64,000 bases of DNA. It comes from Prevotella pectinovora. Lineage in GTDB: Bacteria > Bacteroidota > Bacteroidia > Bacteroidales > Bacteroidaceae. Shown one piece after another: positions 42,022 to 52,660 of this stretch. Positions within the stretch are counted from its first letter, which is position 1; each line of letters opens with the position of its first letter. The position numbers were made by a program, and so were the translations under genes. The DNA lies in the NCBI RefSeq assembly GCF_000834015.1, contig NZ_JXQI01000088.1, forward strand, positions 62,001 to 126,000, given 5' to 3'. Below the pieces are notes generated by a model, which worked only from the letters and a program-made list of their open reading frames with translations, was not told the DNA's origin and searched no databases.

Positions 42022-44310
42022 TTAGAATCTCAGCGTGATGTTACCCATCATCGTGAATCCCGCTGCCGGCACATATCCCAGATAAGACTTGCGGGTGTCG
42101 CCCTCATACCATCCCCAGTCGTAGCCCATCACGGCATAGTGGCGGTCGAAGATGTTGTTGAGGTCGAGACCGAGCTTCACGCTCTTCAGTCCGCAGCCCT
42201 TCAGGTTGATGGTGTAGCTCATGTTGATGTCGGTCTGAGAGAAGCTTGGCAGCTGGCGCTCGCTGCTCTCAGAGTTGTCCACATACTGCTTGCTCACGAA
42301 GTTGGTGTGCCATGTGGCGTTGAAACCCTGATAGTGGAAATCCAGGAATCCGTTGAGTATGGCGCTTGGCGAGTAGGCGAGGGTAGACTTGTCGTAGTGG
42401 TTCACGTGGTCGCCCAGATATTCGTCGAAGTCCTTTATCTTGTTCTGGCTCAGAGCGGCGTTTCCCTCCACGCTCATCCATGAGAGCGGTGCCCATCCTG
42501 CGGTCAGCTCCACACCCATGCGGTAGGAGTCCTTGATGTTTGTGGTCAGTGCCTCGCCGATGTCGCTCGTCTGTCCTGTCTGTGCAATCTGGTTGTCGTA
42601 GGCCATATAGTAGAAGTTTGCTCCGGCGTGCCAGTTGTTGCCAGTATACTGGTATCCCAGTTCATAGTCGGTCACCTGCTCCTTCTTCGGGTAAGGATAG
42701 TTGCCGTTGTCGGTATAGTTGTTGCGCTCCGGCTCACGGTTTGCGAGCGATACCGATGCGTAAGCCTTGTGTCCGCCGTTGGTGTAGCTCACTCCGGCCT
42801 TCGGGTTGAAGAAGTTGAAGTCGTCGTCCACGTCGAGTCGCTGTGCGTAGTAGTTGCCGTCGCTTCCCGTCACGAACTTGTCGTTGATGCCGTCGGTCTT
42901 GTATCCCACGTGGCGGTACTGCAGGTCGGCGAATACGTTCCAGTTGTCGAGGAACGTGTATGCTGCCTTCACGAATGCGCTGTAGTCATCCTTGCGTGCG
43001 TCGGAGTCGTAGTATTTGTATTTGCCGTGGTTGTCGAAGTATTTCTGTTCCAGTGCCTCGTCCTTGATGTATGTGAGATATCCCCAGTGGCTGCCGCGGA
43101 ACTGCTGCAGGTTCACTCCTCCGGTCACGTCCCACTCCTCGTCCTTGTAGTTCACGTTGTACACCAGTCCGTAGGCGTTCTGTGTGAGTCCCTTCAGTCT
43201 CACGGCGTCGCTCTTGATGAACTTGCCTGCGTCGTTGCGTTCGTTGATGCCGAATTTCTCAGCCAGCGACTTCTTCACTTTCAGGTCCTTGTAGTATCCG
43301 CGTCCGTAGGTGTAGTGCAGGGCGGCATTGTGAGTCCAGTGTTCAGAGGGTTGCCATGTGGCAGAGAGGATATTGTGGTTCTGGTAGAAATTGTCCGTCG
43401 TGCGGTCCCATGGAGTGCCGTCGCGGTAGGTGAATGGAGTAAGCTTGTAGTTGCCGTTCTCATCCTTGTCGTAGTTTCCGAGCAGTGTGTTGCTGCGTCC
43501 CAGGCCCATCTCGTATATCTGCTTGTAAGACTCAGTTCCTTCCGGTCCGGTGATATAGTTCCAGGCCTGTCCGGTCTTCTCGAAGTTTCCGATATTCTTG
43601 TATCTTATCTGGAAGTTGTCGCCCAGCCATGTCAGTCCGCCGTAGTATGAGCCCGAGCGTCCGCGAGTGCCGTCAACGAATCCGTCGGTTGCCGTTTCGT
43701 GGTATGCTCCGTCGAATATCAGGTGGTTGAAGAGCAGTCCGGTGGAGAAGCTTGCACCCGTGTTGTAGGTGTTGTAGGTGCCGTAGGAGCCGGTCAGCTC
43801 GGCGAACGGCTTCACCTGAGGCGCCTGTGTGGCGAGCGAAATCGAACCTCCGAACGCACCGTCACCGTTTGTCGACGCTCCCACACCTCTCTGTATCTGC
43901 ACGCTGCCCAGCAGTGCGGCATAGCTGTTCATGTTAGCCCAGAACACCTGCTGGTCTTCAGGCGAGTTGAGTGCCACTCCGTCGAGAGTCACGTTGATGC
44001 GGCTTCCCGCAGCACCACGCATGCGGAGGTATGTCGTTCCCGTTCCGATACCGTTCTCGCTCCATGATATTATTCCCGGTGTGCGAGAGAAGAGGTATGG
44101 CAGTTCGCGGCCCGTTGTGGAGAAGTCTTTCAGTTCCGATTTCTCGATGTTTGCCACGGCGAATGGAGCGTTCTTCTGTGCTCTCACTGCCTTCACCACC
44201 ACCTCGTTGAGCTGGCGCACCTTCACGGTGTCTACGTCTTTCTGTGCAAGGGCGTTCTGTGCGCATAGCGTACATACCACTGCCATTGCCACTTGGTTGA
44301 TTCTTTTCAT
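42022..44310 (-). CDS. TonB-dependent outer-membrane receptor, thiamine-regulated
   Basis: 762 residues. Signal peptide MKRINQVAMAVVCTLCAQNA; TonB-box-like LNEVVVKAVRAQK after cleavage; plug domain with GRELPYLFSRTPGI, TYLRMRGAAGSRINVTLDGV and IQRGVGASTNGDGAFGGSIS; 22-strand barrel to the C-terminal aromatic (NITLRF). A TPP aptamer lies upstream on the same strand and pnuT follows by 71 bases, so the ligand is probably thiamine or a thiamine precursor. The leader between riboswitch and ATG is unusually long (about 890 bases) and filled with repeats. Confidence 0.88.
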   Translation of the reverse strand: MKRINQVAMAVVCTLCAQNALAQKDVDTVKVRQLNEVVVKAVRAQKNAPFAVANIEKSELKDFSTTGRELPYLFSRTPGIISWSENGIGTGTTYLRMRGAAGSRINVTLDGVALNSPEDQQVFWANMNSYAALLGSVQIQRGVGASTNGDGAFGGSISLATQAPQVKPFAELTGSYGTYNTYNTGASFSTGLLFNHLIFDGAYHETATDGFVDGTRGRSGSYYGGLTWLGDNFQIRYKNIGNFEKTGQAWNYITGPEGTESYKQIYEMGLGRSNTLLGNYDKDENGNYKLTPFTYRDGTPWDRTTDNFYQNHNILSATWQPSEHWTHNAALHYTYGRGYYKDLKVKKSLAEKFGINERNDAGKFIKSDAVRLKGLTQNAYGLVYNVNYKDEEWDVTGGVNLQQFRGSHWGYLTYIKDEALEQKYFDNHGKYKYYDSDARKDDYSAFVKAAYTFLDNWNVFADLQYRHVGYKTDGINDKFVTGSDGNYYAQRLDVDDDFNFFNPKAGVSYTNGGHKAYASVSLANREPERNNYTDNGNYPYPKKEQVTDYELGYQYTGNNWHAGANFYYMAYDNQIAQTGQTSDIGEALTTNIKDSYRMGVELTAGWAPLSWMSVEGNAALSQNKIKDFDEYLGDHVNHYDKSTLAYSPSAILNGFLDFHYQGFNATWHTNFVSKQYVDNSESSERQLPSFSQTDINMSYTINLKGCGLKSVKLGLDLNNIFDRHYAVMGYDWGWYEGDTRKSYLGYVPAAGFTMMGNITLRF

Positions 44311-44384
44311 CTTAACCTGTTTTTTTTTTATTGTTGTTTTGTTACTTTTGGCTTCCCTTTTCTGTCGTGGGAATCAGTTGCGCG

Positions 44385-44590
44385 GCATCTGTTCCTGCAT
44401 CTCCCAATCTCTGCCAGAGCGGAGTAGCCTGCATCTCCCAATCTCTGCCGGAGCGGAGTACCCTGCATCTCCCAATCTCTGCCGGAGCGGAGTAACCTGC
44501 ATCTCCCAATCTCTGCCGAAGCGGAGTACCCTCCATCTCCCAATCTCTGCCGGAGCGGAGTAGCCTGCATCTCCCCTACGGGGGAGACCG
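44385..44590. repeat. 34-bp-period array in receptor leader
   Basis: CTCCCAATCTCTGCC starts at 44401, 44435, 44469, 44503 and 44537, each exactly 34 bp apart, and a sixth unit at 44571 changes to the CTCCCCTACGGGGGAG REP module. The unit looks like a REP module whose hairpin loop was replaced by CAATCTCTGCCGGAGCG. Confidence 0.85.
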
Positions 44591-45055
44591 AGAGGGGGCT
44601 GAAGTTCATTGGCAGGGTAACCTGTTCCTTCCCTTCGGGAAGGTTAGGATGGGTTATCCTACGGGGGAGACCGAGAGGGGGCTGATGTTCATTGGCAGGG
44701 TAACCTGTTCCTTCCCTTCGGGAAGGTTAGGATGGGTTATCCTACGGGGGAGACCGAGAGGGGGCTGATGTTCATTGGCAGAGTAATTTGTCATGATATG
44801 CCAAGGTCGCAGACTTCCAGCCCCCACCTATCCTCCCCCGTAGGGGAGGGACAGATACTCTTGACTGTCTTATTGTAGCTTGTAGCTACTTGACTGTCAA
44901 TGGTTTTTCGTTAACAATGCTAACCAGCATCTCCCCTACGGGGGAGACCGAGAGGGGGCTGATGTTCATTGGCAGAGTAATTTGTCATGAAATGTCAAGG
45001 GCGCAGACTTCCAGCCCCCACCTAACCTCCCCCGTAGGGGAGGGACAGATACTCT
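44571..45055. repeat. REP-module cluster 5
   Basis: CTCCCC(TACG)GGGGGAG with ACCGAGAGGGGGCTGATG tails, TTCCC(TTCG)GGAAGG with TTAGGATGGG tails; the block around 44646-44700 is repeated almost exactly at 44734-44780. It lies inside the predicted receptor leader. Confidence 0.85.
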
Positions 45056-45200
45056 TGACTGCCTGATAGCTAAAGATGTGTTTCCCTGTTTCTCCACGAT
45101 CAGTCATGAAGCCAATAGCGGTGGGCATTATGGTTTCTGAGAGTTGCCATATTGCCCGTCGTTTTCGTTAATGAATCAAGGGGAGTGTAGTCATTGTAGT

Positions 45201-45282
45201 CGTTTTCGCCTACGCCGGCATTATCCGGATCAGGTCTGTAGGGTATGGTCTCAGCATCCGCAACGGCGGCAGCACCCCTTAG
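45201..45282 (-). promoter_or_regulatory. TPP (thiamine pyrophosphate) riboswitch
   Basis: The minus strand shows the THI-box landmarks in order: AAGGGGTGCT, GGATGCTGAGACCATACCCT, ACCTGATCCGGATAATGCCG and GCGTAGGCGAAA. The ligand-contacting CTGAGA and ACCTGATC segments are intact. A -7 element is at 45305-45312, about 25 bases before the aptamer. It controls the receptor-pnuT operon. Confidence 0.93.
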
Positions 45283-45304
45283 CCGGCAGTTTGCCGACCG
45301 GGTG

Positions 45305-45312
45305 CAAAGTTA
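45305..45312 (-). promoter_or_regulatory. Riboswitch promoter -7 element
   Basis: TAACTTTG on the minus strand, directly upstream of the TPP aptamer; a CGGC-AAACT-GCCG hairpin separates it from the aptamer. Confidence 0.65.
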
Positions 45313-45567
45313 CGTCTTTATTATGTCACGGCAAAATATTTCTCCACCTTTCCGCCTTTCTCCGCTATTTCACGAGTCGACGAGTTGACGAGTTGACGAG
45401 GAGTTTTCCGTCACCTACTCATATCTTCTCCGCTATTTCTCAAGTCGCGAAGTTGCTATATATATAATAAGGTGATATGGCGTGTAATTCATTCAAATAT
45501 TTTCGACACGGCGTATAGGGGGATTATGTCGATGCGCTTGTTGGCGAAAACACTGTTTTTCAATGCT

Positions 45568-45848
45568 TTTTGCTAAAAGAAAGACCTATCAAGCGGTGTT
45601 TTTTGCTAAAAGATAGACCTATCGAGCGTTGTTTTCTGCTAAAAGATAGACCTATCGAGCGTTGTTTTCTGCTAAAAGAAAGACCTATCGAGCGGTGTTT
45701 TCTGCTAAAAGAAAGATCTATCGAGCGTTGTTTTCTGCTAAAAGATAGACCTATCAAGCGCTGTTTTCTGCTAAAAGATAGACCTATCAAGCGTTGTTTC
45801 CTGCTAAAAGATAGACCTATCGGGCGTTGTTTTCTTCAAAATCTTTGA
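45568..45848. repeat. 33-bp-period repeat array C
   Basis: Eight units starting TGCTAAAAGA at 45571, 45604, 45637, 45670, 45703, 45736, 45769 and 45802 (all 33 bp apart) plus a degenerate ninth. Most units contain the dyad GATAG-AC-CTATC; some have GAAAGACCTATC. The core CTAAAAGATAG resembles CTAAAACATAG of array A. Units are nearly identical throughout, with no spacers. It lies about 260 bp upstream of the TPP riboswitch promoter; the rest of 45313-46076 has no gene. Confidence 0.92.
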
Positions 45849-46076
45849 TTCTCGAAAATCAGGGACTACTCTTAGATTTGGCTATTTCATAAGCTGAAGA
45901 TGCCATATAATACTAAAATCAAACAAATAGGCTGGATTTTAAGAAATCAAGGTCATTTCTTTTATTTTGCAAAATAAAAGCATTAACTTTGATTTGTTAA
46001 CATTAAGCTCTAAAGCAGCCAAAGCGCGAATTCAACAAGCATGTGCTTGGATAGACTTATATCCGAACACTTGTTG

Positions 46077-47111
<1,035 letters not shown>

Positions 47112-47340
47112 TAAAAAGTTCTAATTTCCAAGGTTTTCTCCTTGTAAGCTATGCGAGATTTAGAAAAATATCGAATCTTTGTCCCCGAATTAAGGCGTTC
47201 TTTGCATATTGCAAAATACAGAAACGAGCAGAAGTCCGCTCGTTTCCATATTGTTACCTATATTATAAAGGCAAACGCCTAACTTCCTGATATTCAACCA
47301 AAGTCCAATTTAGTATGAGTTAGATTCGTTACCATAATTA

Positions 47341-47409
47341 TGGCACAGATGAATCTTACCCCATTGGACGATGTGCTTGACAAGCACTTTGGAAAAGTTG
47401 GACCATAGA
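47341..47409 (+). pseudogene. Possible antitoxin N-terminal remnant
   Basis: ATG GCA CAG ATG AAT reads MAQMNLTPLDDVLDKHFGKV then GP and stop. The phrase resembles the start of HTH antitoxins (LTPLDDVLDKHxGKxGTPER). No continuation is found, so this is probably a decayed gene. The gap 47066-47529 otherwise has no gene. Confidence 0.3.
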
Positions 47410-47529
47410 TTTGGGCGTGGCTGGAAAAGTGGCCTTGTGGTAAAAGCTGCAAGGCGAAGTAAAAAGCCGCACGACTGCAAGCAGTGATTGAACGCTGCAT
47501 CCAGCCGGCTGGCGACCGCTTGTGTGGGA

Positions 47530-48969
47530 TTATCTGAAGAGGTCGTCAAGTGTCAATACGGATACGAAAAGGTCGGAATATTCGTTTTTCGCCAGTTCCG
47601 TGCCGCCGATATATGTGAGGTGGAAGGTGTAGTCAGGATATTTTTCCTCCATCTTCTGCAGCCTGGTTGTCAGCGTCTGTGCATATTGTCTTGTCAGTGT
47701 GAATGGCGATTTGTAGAATTTCATCTCGCACAGGTTCACCACATCGTCGGCGCGTTCTATAATCAGGTCTATCTGCATGCCGTCGTGTTCGCCCTCTCCA
47801 CGCACCACATACGACGACTCCACCGATGACACTCCGCCGATATTCAGCGCCTGTTTTATCTGCGCTATATGCAGGAAGCAAATTTCCTCGAAGGCTATTC
47901 CCCTCCATGAGGCGATGTCGCTCTCTCTGAGATGCCGCTGCCAGTAGTCTTCCTGTTTTATTTCCTTGCTCTCTTTGAAGTGGAGCCAGAACCAGCAGAA
48001 TGAGTCCACGAGCTTGTAGCGCTCATCCCTGCCGCCCGAACCGAACGGCACGTATCTTATCACGAAGTCGCTGCCTATCAGTGCCTTCAGCATCTTTGTG
48101 AGGTCGCCGTTGGCCTTCAGTCCTGTCTTTTCGGTTATCTCCTTTCTTGTGAATCCGGCATGTCGCGTGGCGAGTAGCCTTACGATGCGCATGCAGTCGT
48201 CGGCATTGTCGAAAACGGAGTTGAAGAGTCGTTCAAACTCGTCTCCCAGTTTTGCGTTGCGGGCAAAGAACAGCGTGTCGATGTTTTGTGCCAGACTATA
48301 TGACGGATTGAAGAAATTCATATAAAACGGTATTCCTCCCATCACCATATACGCCTGCGCCACGTTGTATCTCGACATCTTTATCCCTCGGCTCGCATAG
48401 AAATCTTCGCTTTCCTTCAGTGTGAATGGCGAGAGCTTGATCTCTCCCGTCAGTCGTCCATACAGTCCGCCTTTGTTGCTTATCAGATTGTCGAGCATCC
48501 ATGATGTTGCCGATCCGCATACTATAAGGAGCAGATTGTGGCGCATGTTTCCCCATCCGTTCCAAAACGCCTCCAGGGCAGTAAGGAATCCCGACCGTGC
48601 GGTGTCCATCCATGGCAGTTCGTCGATGAATACCACCTGTCTGCTTCCGTTGTCGCAAGTGTCAAGGAATCTCTCCAGCAGGAAGAACGCCTCCATCCAC
48701 GATTTCGGCTGGGCTATATTCTCCATCCCGTGGCGGATGAGCGAGAAATAGAAGTTCTGCAGTTGGGCTTTCAGCGTCACTTTGCGTTGCCTGTCGTATG
48801 GCGACAATCCTGTGTGTTGGAACACCATGTCGTCGTGGAACACCTCGTTTACGAGGAATGTCTTTCCCACACGCCTGCGGCCATATACTGCCACGAATTC
48901 AGCCCTGCCACTGTCGTAGTATCGTCTGAGCTCTGCTATTTCCTTTTTTCTTCCGATGATGTCACACAT
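47530..48969 (-). CDS. AAA ATPase with DUF234 C-terminus
   Basis: 479 residues from ATG 48969 (MCDIIGRKKEIAELRRYYDS); the longer frame from 48993 starts inside the -7 element. Walker A GRRRVGKT (30-37), Walker B VVFIDELPWMD, sensor LIVCGSATSWM, then a winged-helix region (GFTRKEITEKTGLKANGDLT) and DUF234-type nuclease-like core DGMQIDLIIERADDVVNLCE then MKF (Asp, Glu-x-Lys). Related in layout to the DUF4143 ATPases but a separate subfamily. Role unresolved. Confidence 0.85.
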   Translation of the reverse strand: MCDIIGRKKEIAELRRYYDSGRAEFVAVYGRRRVGKTFLVNEVFHDDMVFQHTGLSPYDRQRKVTLKAQLQNFYFSLIRHGMENIAQPKSWMEAFFLLERFLDTCDNGSRQVVFIDELPWMDTARSGFLTALEAFWNGWGNMRHNLLLIVCGSATSWMLDNLISNKGGLYGRLTGEIKLSPFTLKESEDFYASRGIKMSRYNVAQAYMVMGGIPFYMNFFNPSYSLAQNIDTLFFARNAKLGDEFERLFNSVFDNADDCMRIVRLLATRHAGFTRKEITEKTGLKANGDLTKMLKALIGSDFVIRYVPFGSGGRDERYKLVDSFCWFWLHFKESKEIKQEDYWQRHLRESDIASWRGIAFEEICFLHIAQIKQALNIGGVSSVESSYVVRGEGEHDGMQIDLIIERADDVVNLCEMKFYKSPFTLTRQYAQTLTTRLQKMEEKYPDYTFHLTYIGGTELAKNEYSDLFVSVLTLDDLFR

Positions 48970-48990
48970 AGTCTTGCCTTTTTTCTTTTG

Positions 48991-49025
48991 CAAAGATAGC
49001 GATATTTTGCAAATTCCTGCAAAAA
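48991..49025 (-). promoter_or_regulatory. Promoter of DUF234 ATPase gene
   Basis: TATCTTTG at 48991-48998 on the minus strand, with TTTTG about 21 bases upstream. This decides the start at 48969. Confidence 0.6.
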
Positions 49026-49113
49026 ATAGCGTTTATTCCGCTACGAAGGGTGTGAAATGAGGGTTAGCGGCGAAATAAACGGCGTTTTAACACGATTTTA
49101 ACATAAGGGCGCC

Positions 49114-50181
49114 CTACATGTTCCCCTCTATGATCTTCACTATGCGGTCGTCGGTAGACAGCATCCAGTTCAGGTCGGCAGGCTGCCGCAACCGTCCGTC
49201 GCGGGCATTTAGATATGGCGAGTTCGCGGCGCGGAACACGAAGCGGCTGATTTCCTCGTCGGTATAGTTCTGTCGGAGCCTGACGAGCCTCTTGCGCCTC
49301 TCGCCGTTTACCACCCTGATGGGGCGCAGCCTGCTGTTCGTGGATGTCAGCACACTGTTCCAGTAGTTGCTGAAATATGCCAGAAAGCTCTCGATGCGCG
49401 CTTCTTTGCCGCCTGCTGCCGATGGTGTACTTCCTTTACTGTGCGAACTGGTAGTATTGACACAACTGCCATCTTCGTTAGCTGCCGATGCCTCTACTTT
49501 CTCTTTAGTAGCCGCTTCTTTCGTTCCAGAGCCCTTGTCACAGTCTTTTTCGCCCTTGTCACAGTCTTTTTCTCCCTTGTCAGGAGAGTCAGAAGCTTTG
49601 TTTTCTGAGGTTTTCAGATTACTGTCATTCTCTCCGCCATTGTCTTCAGCGAGAGAATTTCTCTTCTCTTCTGCTCTTTCTTTTTCTTTATCTTTTTCTT
49701 TTAGGGGATGCAGGGGGAGATTTTCTTTTTCTTTCTTTTGTGCATAAACCATCGCAGAAGTGCCTGTATATGGGCGTTCTGAAGCTGTCGTACAGTCGTT
49801 TCCGCCCTCTTCAACGTCCTCCTCGCTGCCCTCCTCACCGGCATCAGCCGGCATGTCGCTGGGGTTGAGAGACAGGCGTCCGTCGTTGAAGCAGAAGAGG
49901 TGGTAGTCCTCCGCCACGCATTTCACCAGCTGTTCGTCCACACGGAAGTCGAATGCCAACACCTTGTAGTCGTCTATTGCATATTCGCATCTGTCAGACT
50001 CGGCAATCTTCTCCATCAGCATGTGATACACGGCATAGCCCTCAATACCGTGGTCCATGCGCAGTTTCAGTATGCGGTCATCGTTGCGTGATGCCGCGAT
50101 GGGGTAGGAGCGTACAGCTTTTCTGCCTCTCCTCGATCTTGTCTTTCGCTCTTTTGCGATTCTCGTTGTGGTGTTTCTCAT
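49114..50181 (-). CDS. DUF4373 (Lin1244/Lin1753-like) domain protein
   Basis: 355 residues. The N-terminal domain (about 27-105) matches DUF4373: FPIAASRNDDRILKLRMDHG-like start, then IEGYAVYHMLMEKIAESD and a winged-helix-like DYKVLAFDFRVDEQLVKCVA. The middle (110-265) is low complexity and acidic, with the tandem phrase DKGEKDCDKGEKDCDKG. The C-terminus (LTDEEISRFVFRAANSPYLN-like, then ADLNWMLSTDDRIVKIIEGN) resembles phage replication proteins of the DnaD/O type. Probably a domesticated phage or plasmid replication protein; function unproven. No phage neighbours remain. Confidence 0.68.
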   Translation of the reverse strand: MRNTTTRIAKERKTRSRRGRKAVRSYPIAASRNDDRILKLRMDHGIEGYAVYHMLMEKIAESDRCEYAIDDYKVLAFDFRVDEQLVKCVAEDYHLFCFNDGRLSLNPSDMPADAGEEGSEEDVEEGGNDCTTASERPYTGTSAMVYAQKKEKENLPLHPLKEKDKEKERAEEKRNSLAEDNGGENDSNLKTSENKASDSPDKGEKDCDKGEKDCDKGSGTKEAATKEKVEASAANEDGSCVNTTSSHSKGSTPSAAGGKEARIESFLAYFSNYWNSVLTSTNSRLRPIRVVNGERRKRLVRLRQNYTDEEISRFVFRAANSPYLNARDGRLRQPADLNWMLSTDDRIVKIIEGNM

Positions 50182-50404
50182 GGAATTTATTTTTTATATT
50201 ACATTGAATGTTCAGATTACCGTTTTGTGGGTAGAATACTACATTGAATGGTCAGATGGCCGTTTAGTGTATTATCGTAATGTTTCCGTTTACCTGTATG
50301 GATAATTTCACGCAAAAGTATCGAAAAGGAAAATTCCGGTGTCCAGTTTCATACGGTTATGGTATCTTGATTGATGTTATGATGTTGTTCTGTCACAGAC
50401 ATCA

Positions 50405-51330
50405 GCCCCCTCTTGTTCTCAAACCCATCCTAACCTTCCCCAAGGGAAGGAACAAGTTACCCTGCTTTGTCAAAGACTTCTTCAGCCAATGACATCAGCC
50501 CCCACCTAGCCTCCCCCGAAGGATAACCCATCCTAGCCTTCCCCAAGGGAAGGAACAAGTTACCCTGCTTTGTCAAAGACTTCTTCAGCCAATGACATCA
50601 GCCCCCACCTAGCCTCCCCCGAAGGATAACCCATCCTAGCCTTCCCCAAGGGAAGGGACAGGTTACCCTGCTTTGTCAAAGACTTCTTCAGCCACTGACA
50701 TCAGCCCCCACCTAGCCTCCCCCGTAGGGGAGGGACAGATGCCATTGGCTTTTGATTATTGTCTGTAGCTACTAGATTGTCAGTGGTTTATCATTAACAA
50801 TGGTAACCAGCTTCTCCCCCGTTGGGGAGATGTAGGTTACTCTTGTTTTGTCAAAGACTTCTTCAGTCAATGAACTTCAGCCCCCTCTCGTTCTCCCCCG
50901 TTGGGGAGATGCAGGTTACTCCGAATTGTTAAAGACAGGTTGATGCAGGTTACTCCGAATTATTAAAGACAGATGGATGCAGGTTACTCTGGTTAATGAC
51001 AAATGTTTGATAATAAGACATCTATAGATAACAATTATATAGCCAATGGTATCTGTCCCGCCCCTACGGGGGAGGCTAGGTGGGGGCTGATGTCGGAAAG
51101 CGGTTCATATATATCATGACAAGTTACTCCGACAATGATTCCTGCCAATGAACTTCAGCCCCCTCTCGTTCTCCCCCGTTGGGGAGATGTAGGTTACTCC
51201 GAATTGTTAAAGATAGGTTGGTGTAGGTTACTCCGAATTGTTAAAGACAGGTTGGTGCAGGTTAAAGACTTGTTGGTGCTGGTTACTCTTGTTGATGTGT
51301 CAAACGTTTCATTTCATTGGGATTTTTGTG
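50405..51330. repeat. REP-module cluster 6a
   Basis: Long run of REP modules; a block of about 105 bp (CCCATCC... to CCCCCGAAGGATAA) is repeated three times (about 50425, 50526, 50632). Later units add a GGTTGGTGCAGGTTA phrase at 51215-51280 in four variants. No gene in 50182-52784. Confidence 0.85.
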
Positions 51331-51331
51331 C

Positions 51332-51466
51332 AGTTTTGGGCACGGTGCGTGCCCACTTGGGGCAAGCACGTTACCCAACATGGGCAAGCACGTTGCCCCA
51401 CTTGGGCACGTTTGCTGCACGGATGTTGCCCATTTGTCCCCAATATGGCAGACTCCGTCTGGGCTT
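51332..51466. repeat. GGGCA/TGCCC repeat block, copy 2
   Basis: Near-copy of 28494-28630, with the same ACCCAACATGGGCAAGCACG and TTGCTGCACGGATGTTGCCC segments. Confidence 0.85.
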
Positions 51467-51499
51467 AAGCAGAATCCTGCTTGTCCACTTGTTTGCGAC

Positions 51500-51870
51500 G
51501 AACCAAGAGTATCTGTCCCTCCCCGTTGGATAACCCATCCTAGCCTTCCCCAAGGGAAGGGACAAGTTACTTTGGCGACTGATTTCAGTCAATCACATTA
51601 GCCCCTCTCGTTCTCCCCCGTAGGGGAGAAGCTAGTTACCATTGTTAATGATAAACCACTGACAATCTAATAGCTACAGACAATAATCAAAAGCCAATGG
51701 CATCTGTCCCTCCCCTACGGGGGAGGCTAGGTGGGGGCTGATATGATTGGCTGAAATCAGTTGCAGAGTTACTTGTTCCTTCCCTTGGGGAAGGTTAGGA
51801 TGGGTTGCCCTTTGGGAAGGTTAGGATGGGTTTGAGGTTAGGTGGGGGCTGTTGTCGATATGCTGAGTAA
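51500..51870. repeat. REP-module cluster 6b
   Basis: The segment 51535-51790 recurs at 59870-60120 with few differences (for example ACAATCTAATAGCTACAGAC versus ACAATCTAGTAGCTACAGAC), so about 250 bp was copied between the two clusters. Confidence 0.8.
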
Positions 51871-51884
51871 CAATAGCGATACCG

Positions 51885-52215
51885 CCAGGAAAAGGGAGTG
51901 CCCCAGCACTCGCAAATCCCAATAAATCAACCCCAAATCCAAGAATCATTAGCTCAATAATATCAAAAAAATCCGTGAAAGACCAATCCGTGTCAAGTCC
52001 GTGCTATCCGTGTTTCTTTTTTGATTTGTGTCCACGCCGAAGGCTGGGGACACACAACGACAACACGGAATAAATTAATCTGTGAGAAATAAGGTATAAA
52101 TTAATCCGTGAGAAATGGTGTCCATCAGCCTTCGGCGATGTCCACCGGTCTAAAATGAAACACGGATATCACCGATGCACACGGATAAATCATCACTGAT
52201 CATTTTAGACCTGTT
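51885..52215. repeat. Dispersed long repeat (ATCCGTG-type), copy 2
   Basis: Begins AGGGAGTGCCCCAGCACTCG, contains ATCCGTGAAAGACCAATCCG and TGTCCACGCCGAAGGCTGGG, related to 17915-18205. An end piece with CGCGAGTGCTTGTGGCGCTC lies at 52436-52455 beyond the MITE, suggesting that the MITE inserted into this repeat. Confidence 0.65.
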
Positions 52216-52225
52216 TTTTTGATTT

Positions 52226-52413
52226 AACCCAAATCGGTCATTAGGGCTTGCATGGATTTTGTTTTTTAGAAGAGTGGATTTTGTTTGGCTTTTAATGAGT
52301 AATAGCGGGCTATTGCGAATTAAAAACGAGCAAAAGACGCCTTATAAAAAGCAAAAGACTGCAAGCAGTTATTAAAATTATACATTAAACGGCCTAATGA
52401 CCGATTTGGGTTT
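52226..52413. repeat. MITE-like element, copy 4 (inverted)
   Basis: Ends AACCCAAATCGGTCATTAGG and CCTAATGACCGATTTGGGTT are perfect 20-bp inverted repeats. The interior is the reverse complement of copy 1. It lies inside the ATCCGTG-type repeat. Confidence 0.88.
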
Positions 52414-52660
52414 AATTTGGGATTTTCTATGGATTCGCGAGTGCTTGTGGCGCTCCCTTTCCCTTAGTCAATAGCATCATTAATACTTCACTGTTGTGTC
52501 TACATATTCCTCTGTGCAGTCCCCCAAAATGCAGTCTTTCTATAGTCTCGTTTTGTAAATTCATGTGCGAAATTTACAAATCAGGTGATTTTGTAAGAAA
52601 TTGGCCATTTTTTGTAAATTATATCCTACTGACTTTATCCGGAAATCGCTTACTTTGCAG

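Noticed and set aside
45568-45848. CRISPR array
   Set aside because: Regular 33-bp period and near-identical units suggested CRISPR, but units are contiguous with no unique spacers and no cas genes are nearby.
45560-45848. ORFs of 11-residue repeats on both strands
   Set aside because: Pure consequence of a 33-bp period being divisible by three; no ribosome-binding context or non-repeat domain.
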